Shown: in pieces, positions 28,063 through 36,227 of the stretch
Numbering within the stretch: position 1 is the stretch's first letter
Layout of the letters: each line of letters starts with the position of its first letter
NCBI GenBank assembly: GCA_963756815.1
Contig: CAVWPR010000041.1
Span: 62,001 to 126,000, forward strand
Length of the DNA: 64,000 nucleotides
Direction: 5' to 3'
Source: JAENVU01 sp963756815
Lineage (GTDB): Bacteria; Actinomycetota; Acidimicrobiia; IMCC26256; JAENVU01
Notes under the pieces: generated by a model
Seen by the model: only the letters and a program-made list of their open reading frames with translations
Told to the model about the DNA's origin: nothing
Database searches by the model: none
Position numbers and translations under genes: made by a program

Positions 28063-28150
28063 TGGCGGAGGGGGTGGGATTTGAACCCACGGTGGGTTGC
28101 CCCACAATGGTTTTCGAGACCATCCGATTCGGCCGCTCTCGCACCCCTCC
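28063..28150 (-). tRNA. tRNA-Ser(CGA)
   Basis: On the minus strand the cloverleaf is complete. The acceptor is GGAGGGG paired with CCCCTCC plus discriminator G, and CCA is encoded. The D-arm is GCGAGAGCGGCCGAATCGG, the anticodon stem ATGGT/ACCAT with loop CTCGAAA (anticodon CGA, reading UCG). It has a long variable arm typical of serine tRNAs and a GGGTTCAAATCCC T-arm. It is 85 nt without CCA. Class II structure and identity both support tRNA-Ser. Confidence 0.95.
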
Positions 28151-28218
28151 TCGGCGTGCCGGACGTCGAGGCGAGGAGCCTCCCGGCGCACGAGGCGGTC
28201 AGTGTACCGAGCGCCTCC

Positions 28219-28684
28219 TCAGGCCCTGCGGCCCGAGAAGAACTCGCGCAGCAGGCCGCCGGCGGCGTCGGCGCGCACCCCCACGGTCACCGGGCACTCG
28301 TGGTTGAGCCGTGGGTCGGCGAGCAGGTGGTAGCGGCTCCCGAGCGCCCCCGCCTTGGGGTCGGCGGCGCCGTACACCACCGCGCCGATACGGGCGTTCA
28401 CGAGCGCGCCGGCACACATGGCGCAGGGCTCGAGGGTGACGACGAGCACGCAGTCGTCGAGCCGCCAGCGCCCGGCCGCGGCCGCGGCGTCGCGCAGGGC
28501 GAGCAGCTCGGCGTGCGCGGTCGGGTCGCCGGTCGCGCTCGCGCTCGTTGTGGCGGCGGGCGAGCACGGTGCCGTCGGCGATCCGCGCGACCACGGCGCC
28601 CACGGGGACGTCGCCGTGCGCGAGCGCGGCGCGCGCCTCGTCGAGAGCCAGCTGCATGAGGTCGTCGGCCCGTCCCTCGGTCAT
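28219..28684 (-). CDS. tadA: tRNA adenosine(34) deaminase, one frameshift
   Basis: TadA deaminates A34 to inosine in tRNA-Arg(ACG), an essential step for decoding CGN codons. The frame starts MTEGRADDLMQLALDEARAA and GDVPVGAVVA. After removal of one base near 28536 it continues NERE, ATGDPTAHAELLALRDAA (zinc-binding His and catalytic Glu) and VTLEPCAMCAGALVNARIG (two zinc-binding Cys), ending FFSGRRA. That gives about 154 residues. The ATG at 28684 overlaps the ABC permease stop (ATGA). Because tadA is essential in most bacteria, this lesion is strong evidence for an assembly insertion. Confidence 0.9.
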
Positions 28685-29451
28685 TGCGTGTGCGGTTCCC
28701 ACTGGAACCGACGGGCGGCGACCACGAGCGCACCGACGCCCCATGCCGCGAGCACCGCGACGTGCGACGCGACGACGCCGGTGCCGGCCGTGTTCGGGTT
28801 GAACACACCCTGGAGCAGCTGGTTGAGGTGCCAGACGGGGAGGATGGACGCGATGCGACCGAGCGTCGAGGTCGCGGCGATCCGACCGAACGTGCCCGAG
28901 ATGAACAGCGCCGGGAAGAGCACGAAGTTGATGATCGCCGGCGCCGCGTCCTCGTTCGGCACGAACGTCGACACCATCGATCCGATCGCGGCGAAGCAGA
29001 ACGCGCCGAACACCAGCGCCACCGCCAGCCCGAGGTAGCGGTCCGGGAACGTCACCCCGTAGGCGACGACACCGAGAGTCGTGACGAGCAGGGTGAGGAT
29101 GACGCTCACCACGACGACGTTCCCACCCATGCCCGCGAGGTAGAGCGCCGGCCGCAGCGGCGTGCCACGGACGCGCTTGAGGAGGCCGTTGTCCCGTCGG
29201 GTCGACAGCGTGAACGCGAGGTTCGTGTACGACGCGCTGATGAGCCCGAACGCCACGATCGACGGCACGTAGAACTGTGCGAACGGCACCGGACCGCCCG
29301 GGAGGTGGACGGTGTCGTTGCCGTTGATCGCGATGAAGACGACGAGGAACAGCAGCGGGAACGCGAAGGTGAACGCGGCGAGGCTCGGGTTCCGCCAGAA
29401 CGACTTCTGCTCCCAACCCACCTGCCGCACGAACGTGCGCGCCTCGCTCAC
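28681..29451 (-). CDS. ABC-2 type transporter permease
   Basis: This 256-residue protein has six membrane helices in the ABC-2 pattern: FWRNPSLAAFTFAFPLLFLVV, FYVPSIVAFGLISASYTNLA, the coupling stretch RRDNGLLKRVRGTPLRPALY, then VVVVSVILTLLVTTLGVVAY, VALVFGAFCFAAIGSMVS and NFVLFPALFISGTFGR. It pairs with the ATPase at 29706-30602. Such exporters move drugs, lipids or polysaccharides. The GTG at 29451 starts GTGAGCGAGGCGC, the same string that is repeated in the tandem repeat just upstream. It is likely the original junction where ATPase stop and permease start overlapped. Confidence 0.88.
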   Translation of the reverse strand: MSEARTFVRQVGWEQKSFWRNPSLAAFTFAFPLLFLVVFIAINGNDTVHLPGGPVPFAQFYVPSIVAFGLISASYTNLAFTLSTRRDNGLLKRVRGTPLRPALYLAGMGGNVVVVSVILTLLVTTLGVVAYGVTFPDRYLGLAVALVFGAFCFAAIGSMVSTFVPNEDAAPAIINFVLFPALFISGTFGRIAATSTLGRIASILPVWHLNQLLQGVFNPNTAGTGVVASHVAVLAAWGVGALVVAARRFQWEPHTQ

Positions 29452-29460
29452 GACTGTCCC

Positions 29461-29713
29461 GCTCTCGGCCTGCGGCCGGGCCGCTCGGGCCCCGCTCGGC
29501 GCACACGGCCGGAGTGGTCCATCGGTTGCGCCTCGCTCACGCGTCCCGCTCTCGGCCTGCGGCCGGGCCGCTCGGGCCCCGCTCGGCGCACGCGGCCGGA
29601 GCGTCCGTCGGTTGCGCCTCGCTCACGTCCCGCTCTCGGCCTGCGGCCGGGCCGCTCGGGCCCCGCTCGGCGCTGCGGCCGGAGCGTCCCATCGGTGCGC
29701 CTCGCTCACGCGT
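29461..29713. repeat. Three tandem 84-87-bp repeats between ABC transporter genes
   Basis: Copies start at 29461, 29548 and 29632 (GCTCTCGGCCTGCGGCCGGG on the plus strand). They have periods of 87 and 84 bp and differ by a few substitutions and small indels. On the coding (minus) strand each copy ends with a GTGAGCGAGGCGC segment identical to the permease start, and the last copy runs into the ATPase stop codon (29706). The units are GC-rich with inverted-repeat character (CGGCCGGGCCG). The array looks like serial duplication of the gene junction. Confidence 0.85.
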
Positions 29714-30602
29714 CACCGCCGACGAGCTCCAGGTACACGTCCTCGAGCGAGGGCCGACTCACGGTGAGCGCGTCGAGGTCGACGCCCCGGGTCACGGCCC
29801 ACTCGGTGAGCGACCGCAGCGTCGTGGTGACCGCCGCGGTCTCGACGAGCGCGTCTCCCGCGTCGCGCGTCGCGGGCACCGGCAGCTCGTCGAGCCCGCG
29901 GTCCGAGGGCCAGGGGAACCGGATGGTGCTGCCGGCTGACGCGCGTCCGCCGATGGCGTCGGGGGTGCCCTCGGCGACGATCCGGCCGGCGGCGATCACC
30001 ACGAGACGGTCGGCGAGCTCCTGCGCCTCCTCCATGTAGTGCGTGGTCAGGAGCACCGTCTTGCCGAGGTCGCGCAGGCGATGCACCACGCTCCACGCCT
30101 GGCGCCGGGCGGACGGGTCGAACCCCGTGGTCGGCTCGTCGAGGAACAGCAGCTCTGGGTCGCCCACGAGCCCGAGGCCCACGTCGAGGCGCCGTTGCTG
30201 ACCACCCGAGAGGGTCTTGACGCGGGCGTCGCGCTTGCCGTCGAGGCCGACGAGCTCGATCGTCTCCTCCACCGATCGCGGGCTCGGGTAGTACGACGCG
30301 TACATCTGCAGCACCTCGCCGACGGTGAGGTAGCGGTCGATCCCCGTCTCCTGGAGCACGACCCCGATCCGGGCGCGGAAGGGGCTGCCACCGGTCGCGG
30401 GGTCGGTGCCGAGCACCCGCACGGTCCCGGACGTCGGGGCGCGGAAGCCCTCGAGCATCTCGATCGTGGTGGTCTTGCCCGCGCCGTTGGGGCCGAGCAC
30501 CGCCACGATCTCGCCGGTGTCGACGCCGAACGAGATGCCGCGCACGGCGTGGACGTCGCCGTACGACTTGTGGAGGTCGTGCACTTCGACCGCGGCCGAC
30601 AC
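29706..30602 (-). CDS. ABC transporter ATP-binding protein (DrrA/NatA-like)
   Basis: This 298-residue ATPase energises the ABC-2 permease next to it. Motifs in order are Walker A GPNGAGKTTT, Q-loop VVLQETGIDRYLTVGE, signature LSGGQQRRLDVGLGL, Walker B ELLFLDEPTTGFDP, H-switch LLTTHYMEEAQ. A C-terminal domain of about 80 residues is typical of drug-export ATPases. The GTG at 30602 has TAAGGT 6 nt upstream and no Shine-Dalgarno, so a leaderless start is expected. The stop (29706) falls in the same GCGTGAGCGAGG string that is repeated three times before the permease. Confidence 0.93.
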   Translation of the reverse strand: MSAAVEVHDLHKSYGDVHAVRGISFGVDTGEIVAVLGPNGAGKTTTIEMLEGFRAPTSGTVRVLGTDPATGGSPFRARIGVVLQETGIDRYLTVGEVLQMYASYYPSPRSVEETIELVGLDGKRDARVKTLSGGQQRRLDVGLGLVGDPELLFLDEPTTGFDPSARRQAWSVVHRLRDLGKTVLLTTHYMEEAQELADRLVVIAAGRIVAEGTPDAIGGRASAGSTIRFPWPSDRGLDELPVPATRDAGDALVETAAVTTTLRSLTEWAVTRGVDLDALTVSRPSLEDVYLELVGGDA

Positions 30603-30608
30603 GTTCCG

Positions 30609-30614
30609 ACCTTA
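30609..30614 (-). promoter_or_regulatory. -10 element of the ABC exporter operon
   Basis: TAAGGT on the minus strand is 6 nt before the GTG at 30602, the leaderless spacing. It separates the exporter operon from the RpiB-MFS-methyltransferase operon. Confidence 0.45.
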
Positions 30615-30641
30615 CCGAGTCCGCGGCCGCGGCGCGGGTCG

Positions 30642-31068
30642 TCAACGGTCGTCGTCGATCGAGCGCAGGAGCGCGATGGCGGCGGCCTCGTCGGGGTCCG
30701 GTTGGGTGGTGTCGAGGAACGCGTCGACGCACGCGACCGCGTCCGCCGCGGGCAGCCGCTTGAGGCTCAGCGTGAGGACGTTGGCGTCGTTCCACAGGCG
30801 GGCACCGCGGGCGATCCAGGGATCCGAGGCCTGGGCGGCTCGCACCCCGCGCACCTTGTTGGCCGCGATGGCGGTGCCGGTACCGGTCCAGCACATCAGC
30901 ACGCCGAGGTCGGCGCCGCCGCTCGCGACGAGCTCGCCGACCGCGCGCGCCATGGACGGCCAGGACAGCCCCTCGGCGACGGTCACGAGCTCCGCCCGGT
31001 CGGTCGAGGCGGCGGCGGACGGCGTCCACGCACTCGTTCTCGTCGTCGGCGCCGAACGCGATCCTCAC
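30642..31068 (-). CDS. RpiB/LacA/LacB family sugar-phosphate isomerase, one frameshift
   Basis: About 141 residues when corrected. The start is RIAFGADDENECVDAVRRRL. After removal of one base near 31000 it reads ELVTVAEGLSWPSMARAVGE, GADLGVLMCWTGTGTAIAAN and KVRGVRAAQASDPWIARGAR, WNDANVLTLSLKRL. The Cys in the LMCWTGTG loop matches the catalytic Cys position of RpiB. The family interconverts ribose-5-phosphate and ribulose-5-phosphate or related sugars. The chain is shorter at the N-terminus than E. coli RpiB, and the true substrate is uncertain. The GTG at 31068 overlaps the MFS stop (GTGA). Confidence 0.75.
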
Positions 31069-32566
31069 GCCGCGTCCACCGTGGGGAAGGGGCACCGGTC
31101 CGGATCGGGTTGGAGCGGGATGCCGTCGACCGCACACGTCACCCGCCGGGCCGAGCGCATCCCGCGCACCCGTGGCGCGAGACCGACGAAGCCGACGACA
31201 CCGGCCGCGGCGGCGAGCACCGCGGCGATGCGCAGCGCGGTGTGCACCGCGTCGGTGATCGCGACGGCGCCGGTCGCGTCGGCGAGGCCGGCCGTCGCGG
31301 GGATGACGGCCAGCGCGGTCAGGCTCGCGGCGCGGGCGATCGCGTTGTTGACGCCCGACGCGACGCTCACGTGGCGCTGGTCGGCGGCGGCCATCACCGT
31401 CGCGGTCAGCGGCGCGACGAACGTCACCAGCCCGAGTCCGAACACGAGCGCGCCGGGGAACACGTCGCGGATCCACTCCGCGTCGGCGCCGACCCGGGTC
31501 AGCAGCAACAGGCCGGCGGCCGCGAGCAGCGGACCCACGGTCAGCTGCCACCGCGGCCCGATCCGCTGCGCGAGGGCGCCGGACGGCGCCGAACCGACGA
31601 GCATCAGCACCGTCACCGGGAGCAGCGCGACCCCGGAGGCGAGCGCGCTCCAGCCCGCGGCGACCTGCAGCTGGTAGGCGACGAGGAAGAACGCAACGCC
31701 GAGCGCGCCGTAGAGGAGGAAGGTCGCGAGGTTCGTCACGGTGAACGTCCGGTCGGCGAACAGCGCGGGCGGGACGAGGGGGTCGCGTGCGCGCAGCATC
31801 CGCACGATGAACGCCGTCGCGCCGAGCGCGGCCACCACCGCGGCGGCCACGACCGTGACGTCGCTCCAACCTCGGGGCCCGCTCTCGGTGAGCGCCCACG
31901 TGCTGGCGGCGAGCGTGACGACCGCGATCCCGGCTCCGATGACGTCGAGGTGGCGGGCGTCGGGATCGCGTGACTCCGGGATCGCCCGGGTCGCGCACAG
32001 GATCACCAGTGCCGCCACCGGCACGTTGACGAGGAACGCCCAGCGCCAGCCCGGTCCGTCCACCAGGAAGCCCCCCACGAACGGTCCGACTGGCGCCGGC
32101 GATGCCGCCGAGCCCGGACCACAGGCCGACCGCGGGCGCGCGGTCCTGCTCGCGGAAGCTCGCCTGGATGATCGCGAGGCTGCCCGGGGTCAGCAGCGCG
32201 CCGCCCACGCCCTGCAGCACCCGTGCCACGATCAGGATCTCGATGCCCGGTGCGATCCCGCAGAGCAGCGACGCGATCGCGAACCACGCGGTGCCGATCA
32301 CGAAGACGCGACGCCGACCGTAGCGATCGCCGAGCGCGCCGCCCACGAGGATCAGCGACGCCAGCGCGAGCAGGTAGCCGGTGAGGACCCACTGGAGATC
32401 CGCCACACCGACGCCGAAGTCCTGCGCCGATGCGCGGCAGCGCGACGTTCACGACCGTCGCGTCGAGCATCGCCATCGCGCTCGCGCCGACCGACGCCGC
32501 CAGCGCCAGGCGGCCACGCGCCGAGCGCAATGTCAGCTCGGCCGGCGCCGCGAGCTCGGCGGTCAC
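31065..32566 (-). CDS. MFS transporter, DHA2 (EmrB/QacA) family, two frameshifts
   Basis: About 499 residues when corrected, with 14 predicted helices as in the DHA2 drug:proton antiporters. Segments are LAASVGASAMAMLDATVVNV (motif D1-type LDxTVVNVALP), ADLQWVLTGYLLALASLILV, GGALGDRYGRRRVFVIGTAW (motif A), GVGGALLTPGSLAIIQASF, GFLVDGPGWRWAFLVNVP (motif C-type) and a long C-terminal half. Frame breaks near 32425 and 32094 are each cured by removing one base. The GTG at 32566 overlaps the methyltransferase stop (GTGA). It belongs to a chain of overlapping genes (methyltransferase, MFS, RpiB-like). Confidence 0.85.
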
Positions 32567-33307
32567 GCCATGACCCCGGCCCGGCCGACGAAGTACTCGC
32601 GAGGCGCCCGGGGCTCGGTGGTGCGCTCGAGCACGACGTCGGCGTCGAAGCCGGCGTCGGCCAGGAGCCGGAGCCAGGTCGTGCGCTCGAAGAGTCCGGT
32701 CCGGTGCGTCTCGTGGGCGGTCTCGACCCGGCCGTCGGCGTGCCGGAGCATGAACGCGTAGTCGGTCGTGATCCAGCTGTCGGTCGGGTCGGGGTCCACG
32801 GTCCACTCGAGGTAGCGGACCCCGCGCCCGTCGGGCGCGTCGCTCCCGCCGTGATCGGTGTAGGGCGTGAACGTGTCGGCGACGTGGTCGGGGACGAACA
32901 CGGCGGTGGCCGCCGGTCCGACAGTGCGCGGCGACGGTCGCGATCGCGGTGGCGAGATCCTCCTCCGTGGTCATGTAGTCGATCGCGTCGTGGACCACCA
33001 CGGCGTCGAAGGTGCGGCCGAGTCGCACCGTGCGCATGTCGCCGACCACGTGCTCGCACTCCGGGTTCAGGGCGCGGGAGACCTCCAGCATCTCCTCGGA
33101 GAGATCGACGAGCGTCAACGACAGGCCGTGCTTCAGGTACCGGGCGTTGTGGCCGCCGCCGCTGCCGAGCTCGAGGAGGTCGTGGGCATCGGCGGGCAGC
33201 AGGGTCCGGAGGAACTCGGCTTCCTCGGCGTAGTGCTCCAGGGGCGAGATGAGCGGCCACCACGGCGCGAGGTCGGCGTAGAAGCGGTACCGCGGGCCGG
33301 GATCCAC
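32563..33307 (-). CDS. Class I SAM-dependent methyltransferase, one frameshift
   Basis: About 247 residues when corrected for one extra base near 32912. The SAM-binding motif I is DLLELGSGGGHNARYL. An acidic motif II follows (LTLVDLSEEMLEVSRAL), then GDMRTVRLGRTFDAVVVHDA as motif III-IV. The C-terminal part (FVPDHVADTF, TDYAFMLRHADG, TTWLRLLADAGFDADVV) resembles small-molecule O- or N-methyltransferases. The substrate is unknown. The GTG at 33307 has TAACGT 7 nt upstream. As first gene of a tight operon with a drug-type exporter, it may modify a compound that is then exported. Confidence 0.8.
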
Positions 33308-33314
33308 GACGGCG

Positions 33315-33345
33315 ACGTTACGCGTACGTCCCGGCGACGTATCGT
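33315..33345. promoter_or_regulatory. Divergent -10 elements (methyltransferase operon and small ORF)
   Basis: TAACGT on the minus strand (33315-33320) lies 7 nt before the GTG at 33307. TATCGT on the plus strand (33340-33345) lies 6 nt before an ATG at 33352. Both have leaderless spacing. Confidence 0.4.
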
Positions 33346-33351
33346 CCGGGG

Positions 33352-33441
33352 ATGCCGCGCTCGACGGCGTCGGCCGGGCGCATCGCGACGGTCGCGGTCG
33401 TACGCGGCGGTCGTGGCGCTGACCGTGTTCGGGCGGCGTGA
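33352..33441 (+). CDS. Possible small ORF, 29 residues
   Basis: The ATG at 33352 is placed 6 nt after TATCGT and opens a 29-codon frame rich in Arg, Ala and Val that stops at 33441, just before the converging RDD gene. In another frame the same stretch reads YAAVVALTVF, so a frameshift could hide a short membrane peptide ending at 33454. Apart from the promoter-like box there is no support. It could equally be spacer. Confidence 0.25.
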   Translation: MPRSTASAGRIATVAVVRGGRGADRVRAA

Positions 33442-33443
33442 CG

Positions 33444-33947
33444 TCACGAGCTGACGACGCGTACCACCGCCGCCTTCTCGTGGCGCCACGAGTAGACGAC
33501 CTTCGTGTGCACCGCGATGTCGTGCAGGGCGGCGTTGCGCTTGCTCACGAAGATCCAGATGAGCGAGGGCCAGAACGTCGCGCACAGCAACGCCCGGGTG
33601 AACGCGCGGCGGGGCGTCAGGGGATCGCCGTTGGCGCGCAGGACCTGCAGGCCGAGCATGATCTTGCCGATTGAGCGGCCGGTGCTCGCCCAGTTGGTCC
33701 CCAGGTACAGCACGATGATGAACCACTGCGCGACGACCGTGACCCAGACGTCCGGCGCCACGACCGAGAAGTTCTTTCGAGTGACGAGGAACCGGACGAC
33801 GGCGATGCCGATCAGCACGCCGAAGTAGATCAGCTCGACGATCAGGAAGTCGACGCCGTCGGCGGCGACGCGGGAGACGAACCCGGCCCGGCCGCCCTGC
33901 AGCCGTTCGGCGTCGGACGCGCGGATCGCCCGCTCCGTGGCGCTCAT
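33444..33947 (-). CDS. RDD family membrane protein
   Basis: This 167-residue protein carries an RDD domain: FVSRVAADGVDFLIVELIYF (the Arg-x-x-x-Asp-Asp-like first helix), then DVWVTVVAQWFIIVLYLGTN, RSIGKIMLGLQVLRANG (the conserved GK-loop) and RRAFTRALLCATFWPSLIWI. RDD proteins are small integral membrane proteins, some linked to ion transport. The ATG at 33947 overlaps the upstream stop (ATGA), so it is translationally coupled to the DVD-repeat protein. Confidence 0.88.
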   Translation of the reverse strand: MSATERAIRASDAERLQGGRAGFVSRVAADGVDFLIVELIYFGVLIGIAVVRFLVTRKNFSVVAPDVWVTVVAQWFIIVLYLGTNWASTGRSIGKIMLGLQVLRANGDPLTPRRAFTRALLCATFWPSLIWIFVSKRNAALHDIAVHTKVVYSWRHEKAAVVRVVSS

Positions 33948-34882
33948 GCGTCCGTTCCGTCTCGTGTCGGCCGCGGCACCGGCTCGTCCGGTACCGGCGC
34001 CGGTGGCGCCAGCCCGCTGCGGTCGTTCGCCCCTCGCAGGAGCACGCGGTCGGCGACGCGGCCGACGAACGTGTCGATCCGCATCGCGGTGACCCGCGCA
34101 CCGTCCACCGCGTCGCCCGTGATCGAGCCGGTCGACTCGCGCACGATCGCGCCGATGTCCACCTCGTCGAGCACCTCGCCCACGATGCTCGAGAGATCGA
34201 TGCGGTCCAGCAGCGCGGCCACGTCGACCCGCGTCATCAGGCCGTCGACGTCGACCCGCTGGATCAATCCGTCGACGTCGACCCGCTGGATCAGCCCGTC
34301 GACGTCGACGTGGGCCAGCACCTGGTTGATGTCGACCTGATCGAGGATGGCGTCGATGTCCACGGCGCCCAGGATCTCGGCCAGTGGCACGCGGCCCATC
34401 ACCGCACCGATGTCGATGCGCTCGATCAGCGCGTCGACGACGGCAGGGATCATCCGGGCGACGAAGTCGGTGGTCTCGGCTCGCCGACGCGCTTGCTCGA
34501 GGTCGGCGCGAGCGGACCAACGACCGAGGAACGAGGAGAACCCGACGAGCGCGTCGCGCACGATCGGCATCTGGCTGCCGACCTCCACGGCGCGCTGCGC
34601 GCCGAGCTCCATCGCCTCCGCCACGTTCACGGCGCGTGCCTCGGCGACGAGGACCATGCCCGTCGCGGCCCGGGCCATCTCGCGGAGCACGGTCGGCTCC
34701 CGATGACGCTCCGAGGATCCGTTCGGCCGGAAGCGCTCGACGGCGTCCAACATCGCCTCGACCCCGATGCTGGCGGCGCCCATCCCGAGGTCGGAGACGC
34801 GACGGCTGATCGAGACGACGCCCTCCGGCGGCCCGGCGGGCAGCACCCGGACGCGGGAGTCGGCGGTGACGATGTCGGGCAC
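33944..34882 (-). CDS. Conserved protein with DVDxLIxRVD tandem repeats
   Basis: This 312-residue soluble-looking protein has a helical N-terminal half (SISRRVSDLGMGAASIGVEA, ARAATGMVLVAEARAVNVAE). A run of about ten 8-residue repeats follows at roughly residues 165-245, for example VDIDAILDQVDINQVL, then HVDVDGLIQRVDVDGLIQRV and DVAALLDRIDL. Each repeat carries Asp-Val/Ile-Asp spaced by Leu, suggesting a regular solenoid or amphipathic helix. Family function is unknown, although I recall similar genes preceding RDD genes in actinobacteria. At DNA level 34218-34320 shows near-identical 24-bp units. The GTG at 34882 is the likely start. Confidence 0.7.
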   Translation of the reverse strand: MPDIVTADSRVRVLPAGPPEGVVSISRRVSDLGMGAASIGVEAMLDAVERFRPNGSSERHREPTVLREMARAATGMVLVAEARAVNVAEAMELGAQRAVEVGSQMPIVRDALVGFSSFLGRWSARADLEQARRRAETTDFVARMIPAVVDALIERIDIGAVMGRVPLAEILGAVDIDAILDQVDINQVLAHVDVDGLIQRVDVDGLIQRVDVDGLMTRVDVAALLDRIDLSSIVGEVLDEVDIGAIVRESTGSITGDAVDGARVTAMRIDTFVGRVADRVLLRGANDRSGLAPPAPVPDEPVPRPTRDGTDA

Positions 34883-35020
34883 GGCGGGGATTCTTCCAGC
34901 TTCGGGAGGACCGCGAGTCCCGCGATGATGTCGGTCGGCGGTCGCGATGGCCGTTGGGGGTATGCGACGTTCGGCGTCCGGGTCCGTGGCGACCCGCCGC
35001 CGCCGAGGAAGGACGCCCGT

Positions 35021-36220
35021 GTGACCCAGCAGTGGACGGACGACGGTGTCGAGCGGATCGCCGCGATCATGGACCGCCACGTGGAGCGGGGGAGCGCCGT
35101 GGGGCTCGCATGGGGCGTCGCCCGGCGGGGCGAGGTGCGGACCGGCGCGGCCGGCACCACCGACGCCACGCTCGATCGCGCCGTGGACGAGCGCACGATC
35201 TTCCGGATCTCGTCGATGACGAAGCCGGTGACCGCGGTAGCGGCCCTCGTGCTGGTGGAGGACTGCGTGCTCCGACTCGACGATCCCGTCGACGAGCTGC
35301 TCCCCGAGCTCGCGGATCGCCGGGTGCTGGTGGACCCGTCGGGCCCACTCGACCGCACCGTGCCCGCGACCCGACCGGTCACGCTGCGCGATCTGCTCAC
35401 GTTCCGGTTCGGTCTGGGGATGGACTTCTCGTTCTCGTATGAACAGGCGGGTCTGCAGGCGATGGCCGAGCGCGAGCTCGGCGTCGGCCCGCCGACCCCC
35501 GTCGGGCCCCCCGAGCCCGACGAGTGGATGCGACGGCTGTCCGAGGTCCCGCTCGAGCGCCAACCTGGCGAGCGCTGGCTGTACCACACCGGCGCCGACG
35601 TGCTCGGTGTGCTCGTCGCACGCGCCGAGGGTGTCCCGTTGGAGGCGGTCCTCCGCGCGCGCGTCTTCGAGCCGCTCGGGATGGTCGACACCGGTTTCTC
35701 CGTCGCGCCCGCCGATCTCGAACGATTCGGTCCGCAGTTCGGCACCGACCCGACGACCGGTGCGCGGTCGGTGCACGACCCGGCCGACGGCGACTGGGCG
35801 GCGCCGCCGGCGTTCCCGAGTGGTGGTGGCGGGCTCGTGTCGACCCTGTCCGACTACCTCGCGTTCGCGTCGATGCTGGCCGGCGGGGGCACCCACGCCG
35901 GCGTGCGTGTGCTCGCCCGGCCCACCGTCGAGCTGATGGCCGCGAACCATCTCACCGAGGAGCAGCTGGTCACGTCGGCACCCGGCGCGCCGACCGGCTC
36001 GACCGGATGGGGGTTCGGCGTGTCGGTCCAGCTCCGCCGGCTCGACGCGCGTTCGGTCGGCACCTACGGCTGGGACGGGGGGTTCGGGACGTCGTGGGCG
36101 AACGATCCCGTCACCGACGTCGTGGGCGTGCTGCTCACGAACCAGATGTGGGCCTCGCCGCAGCCACCGCCGGTGTGTCGCGATTTCTGGACCGCCACCT
36201 ACGGCGCGATCGCGGGCTGA
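35021..36220 (+). CDS. Serine hydrolase, beta-lactamase class C/esterase family
   Basis: This 399-residue member of the class C beta-lactamase-like family has the catalytic SxxK (ISSMTKPVTAV, Ser/Lys). A Tyr block YHTGADVLGVLVARAEG stands where YxN is usual, and the C-terminal region has TYGWDGGFGTSWAND. No export signal is seen, so it is probably a cytoplasmic esterase, D-amino-acid amidase-like enzyme or lactonase rather than a resistance enzyme. The GTG at 35021 has a strong Shine-Dalgarno (GAGGAAGGA, 35004-35012). A SCO6745-like gene begins 7 nt downstream. Confidence 0.85.
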   Translation: MTQQWTDDGVERIAAIMDRHVERGSAVGLAWGVARRGEVRTGAAGTTDATLDRAVDERTIFRISSMTKPVTAVAALVLVEDCVLRLDDPVDELLPELADRRVLVDPSGPLDRTVPATRPVTLRDLLTFRFGLGMDFSFSYEQAGLQAMAERELGVGPPTPVGPPEPDEWMRRLSEVPLERQPGERWLYHTGADVLGVLVARAEGVPLEAVLRARVFEPLGMVDTGFSVAPADLERFGPQFGTDPTTGARSVHDPADGDWAAPPAFPSGGGGLVSTLSDYLAFASMLAGGGTHAGVRVLARPTVELMAANHLTEEQLVTSAPGAPTGSTGWGFGVSVQLRRLDARSVGTYGWDGGFGTSWANDPVTDVVGVLLTNQMWASPQPPPVCRDFWTATYGAIAG

Positions 36221-36227
36221 CCGCGCA

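Noticed and set aside
28081..28307. Short protein-coding frames over tRNA-Ser(CGA)
   Set aside because: They arise from the antisense of the tRNA (GFEPTV-type reading) and have no start signals.
28500..28560. Programmed ribosomal frameshift in tadA
   Set aside because: No slippery heptamer or downstream structure is evident, and TadA is not known to use one; an inserted base is simpler.
29461..29713. Three-unit repeat as a CRISPR or transposon end
   Set aside because: Units abut directly with no unique spacers, no cas or transposase gene is near, and each contains the local gene junction.
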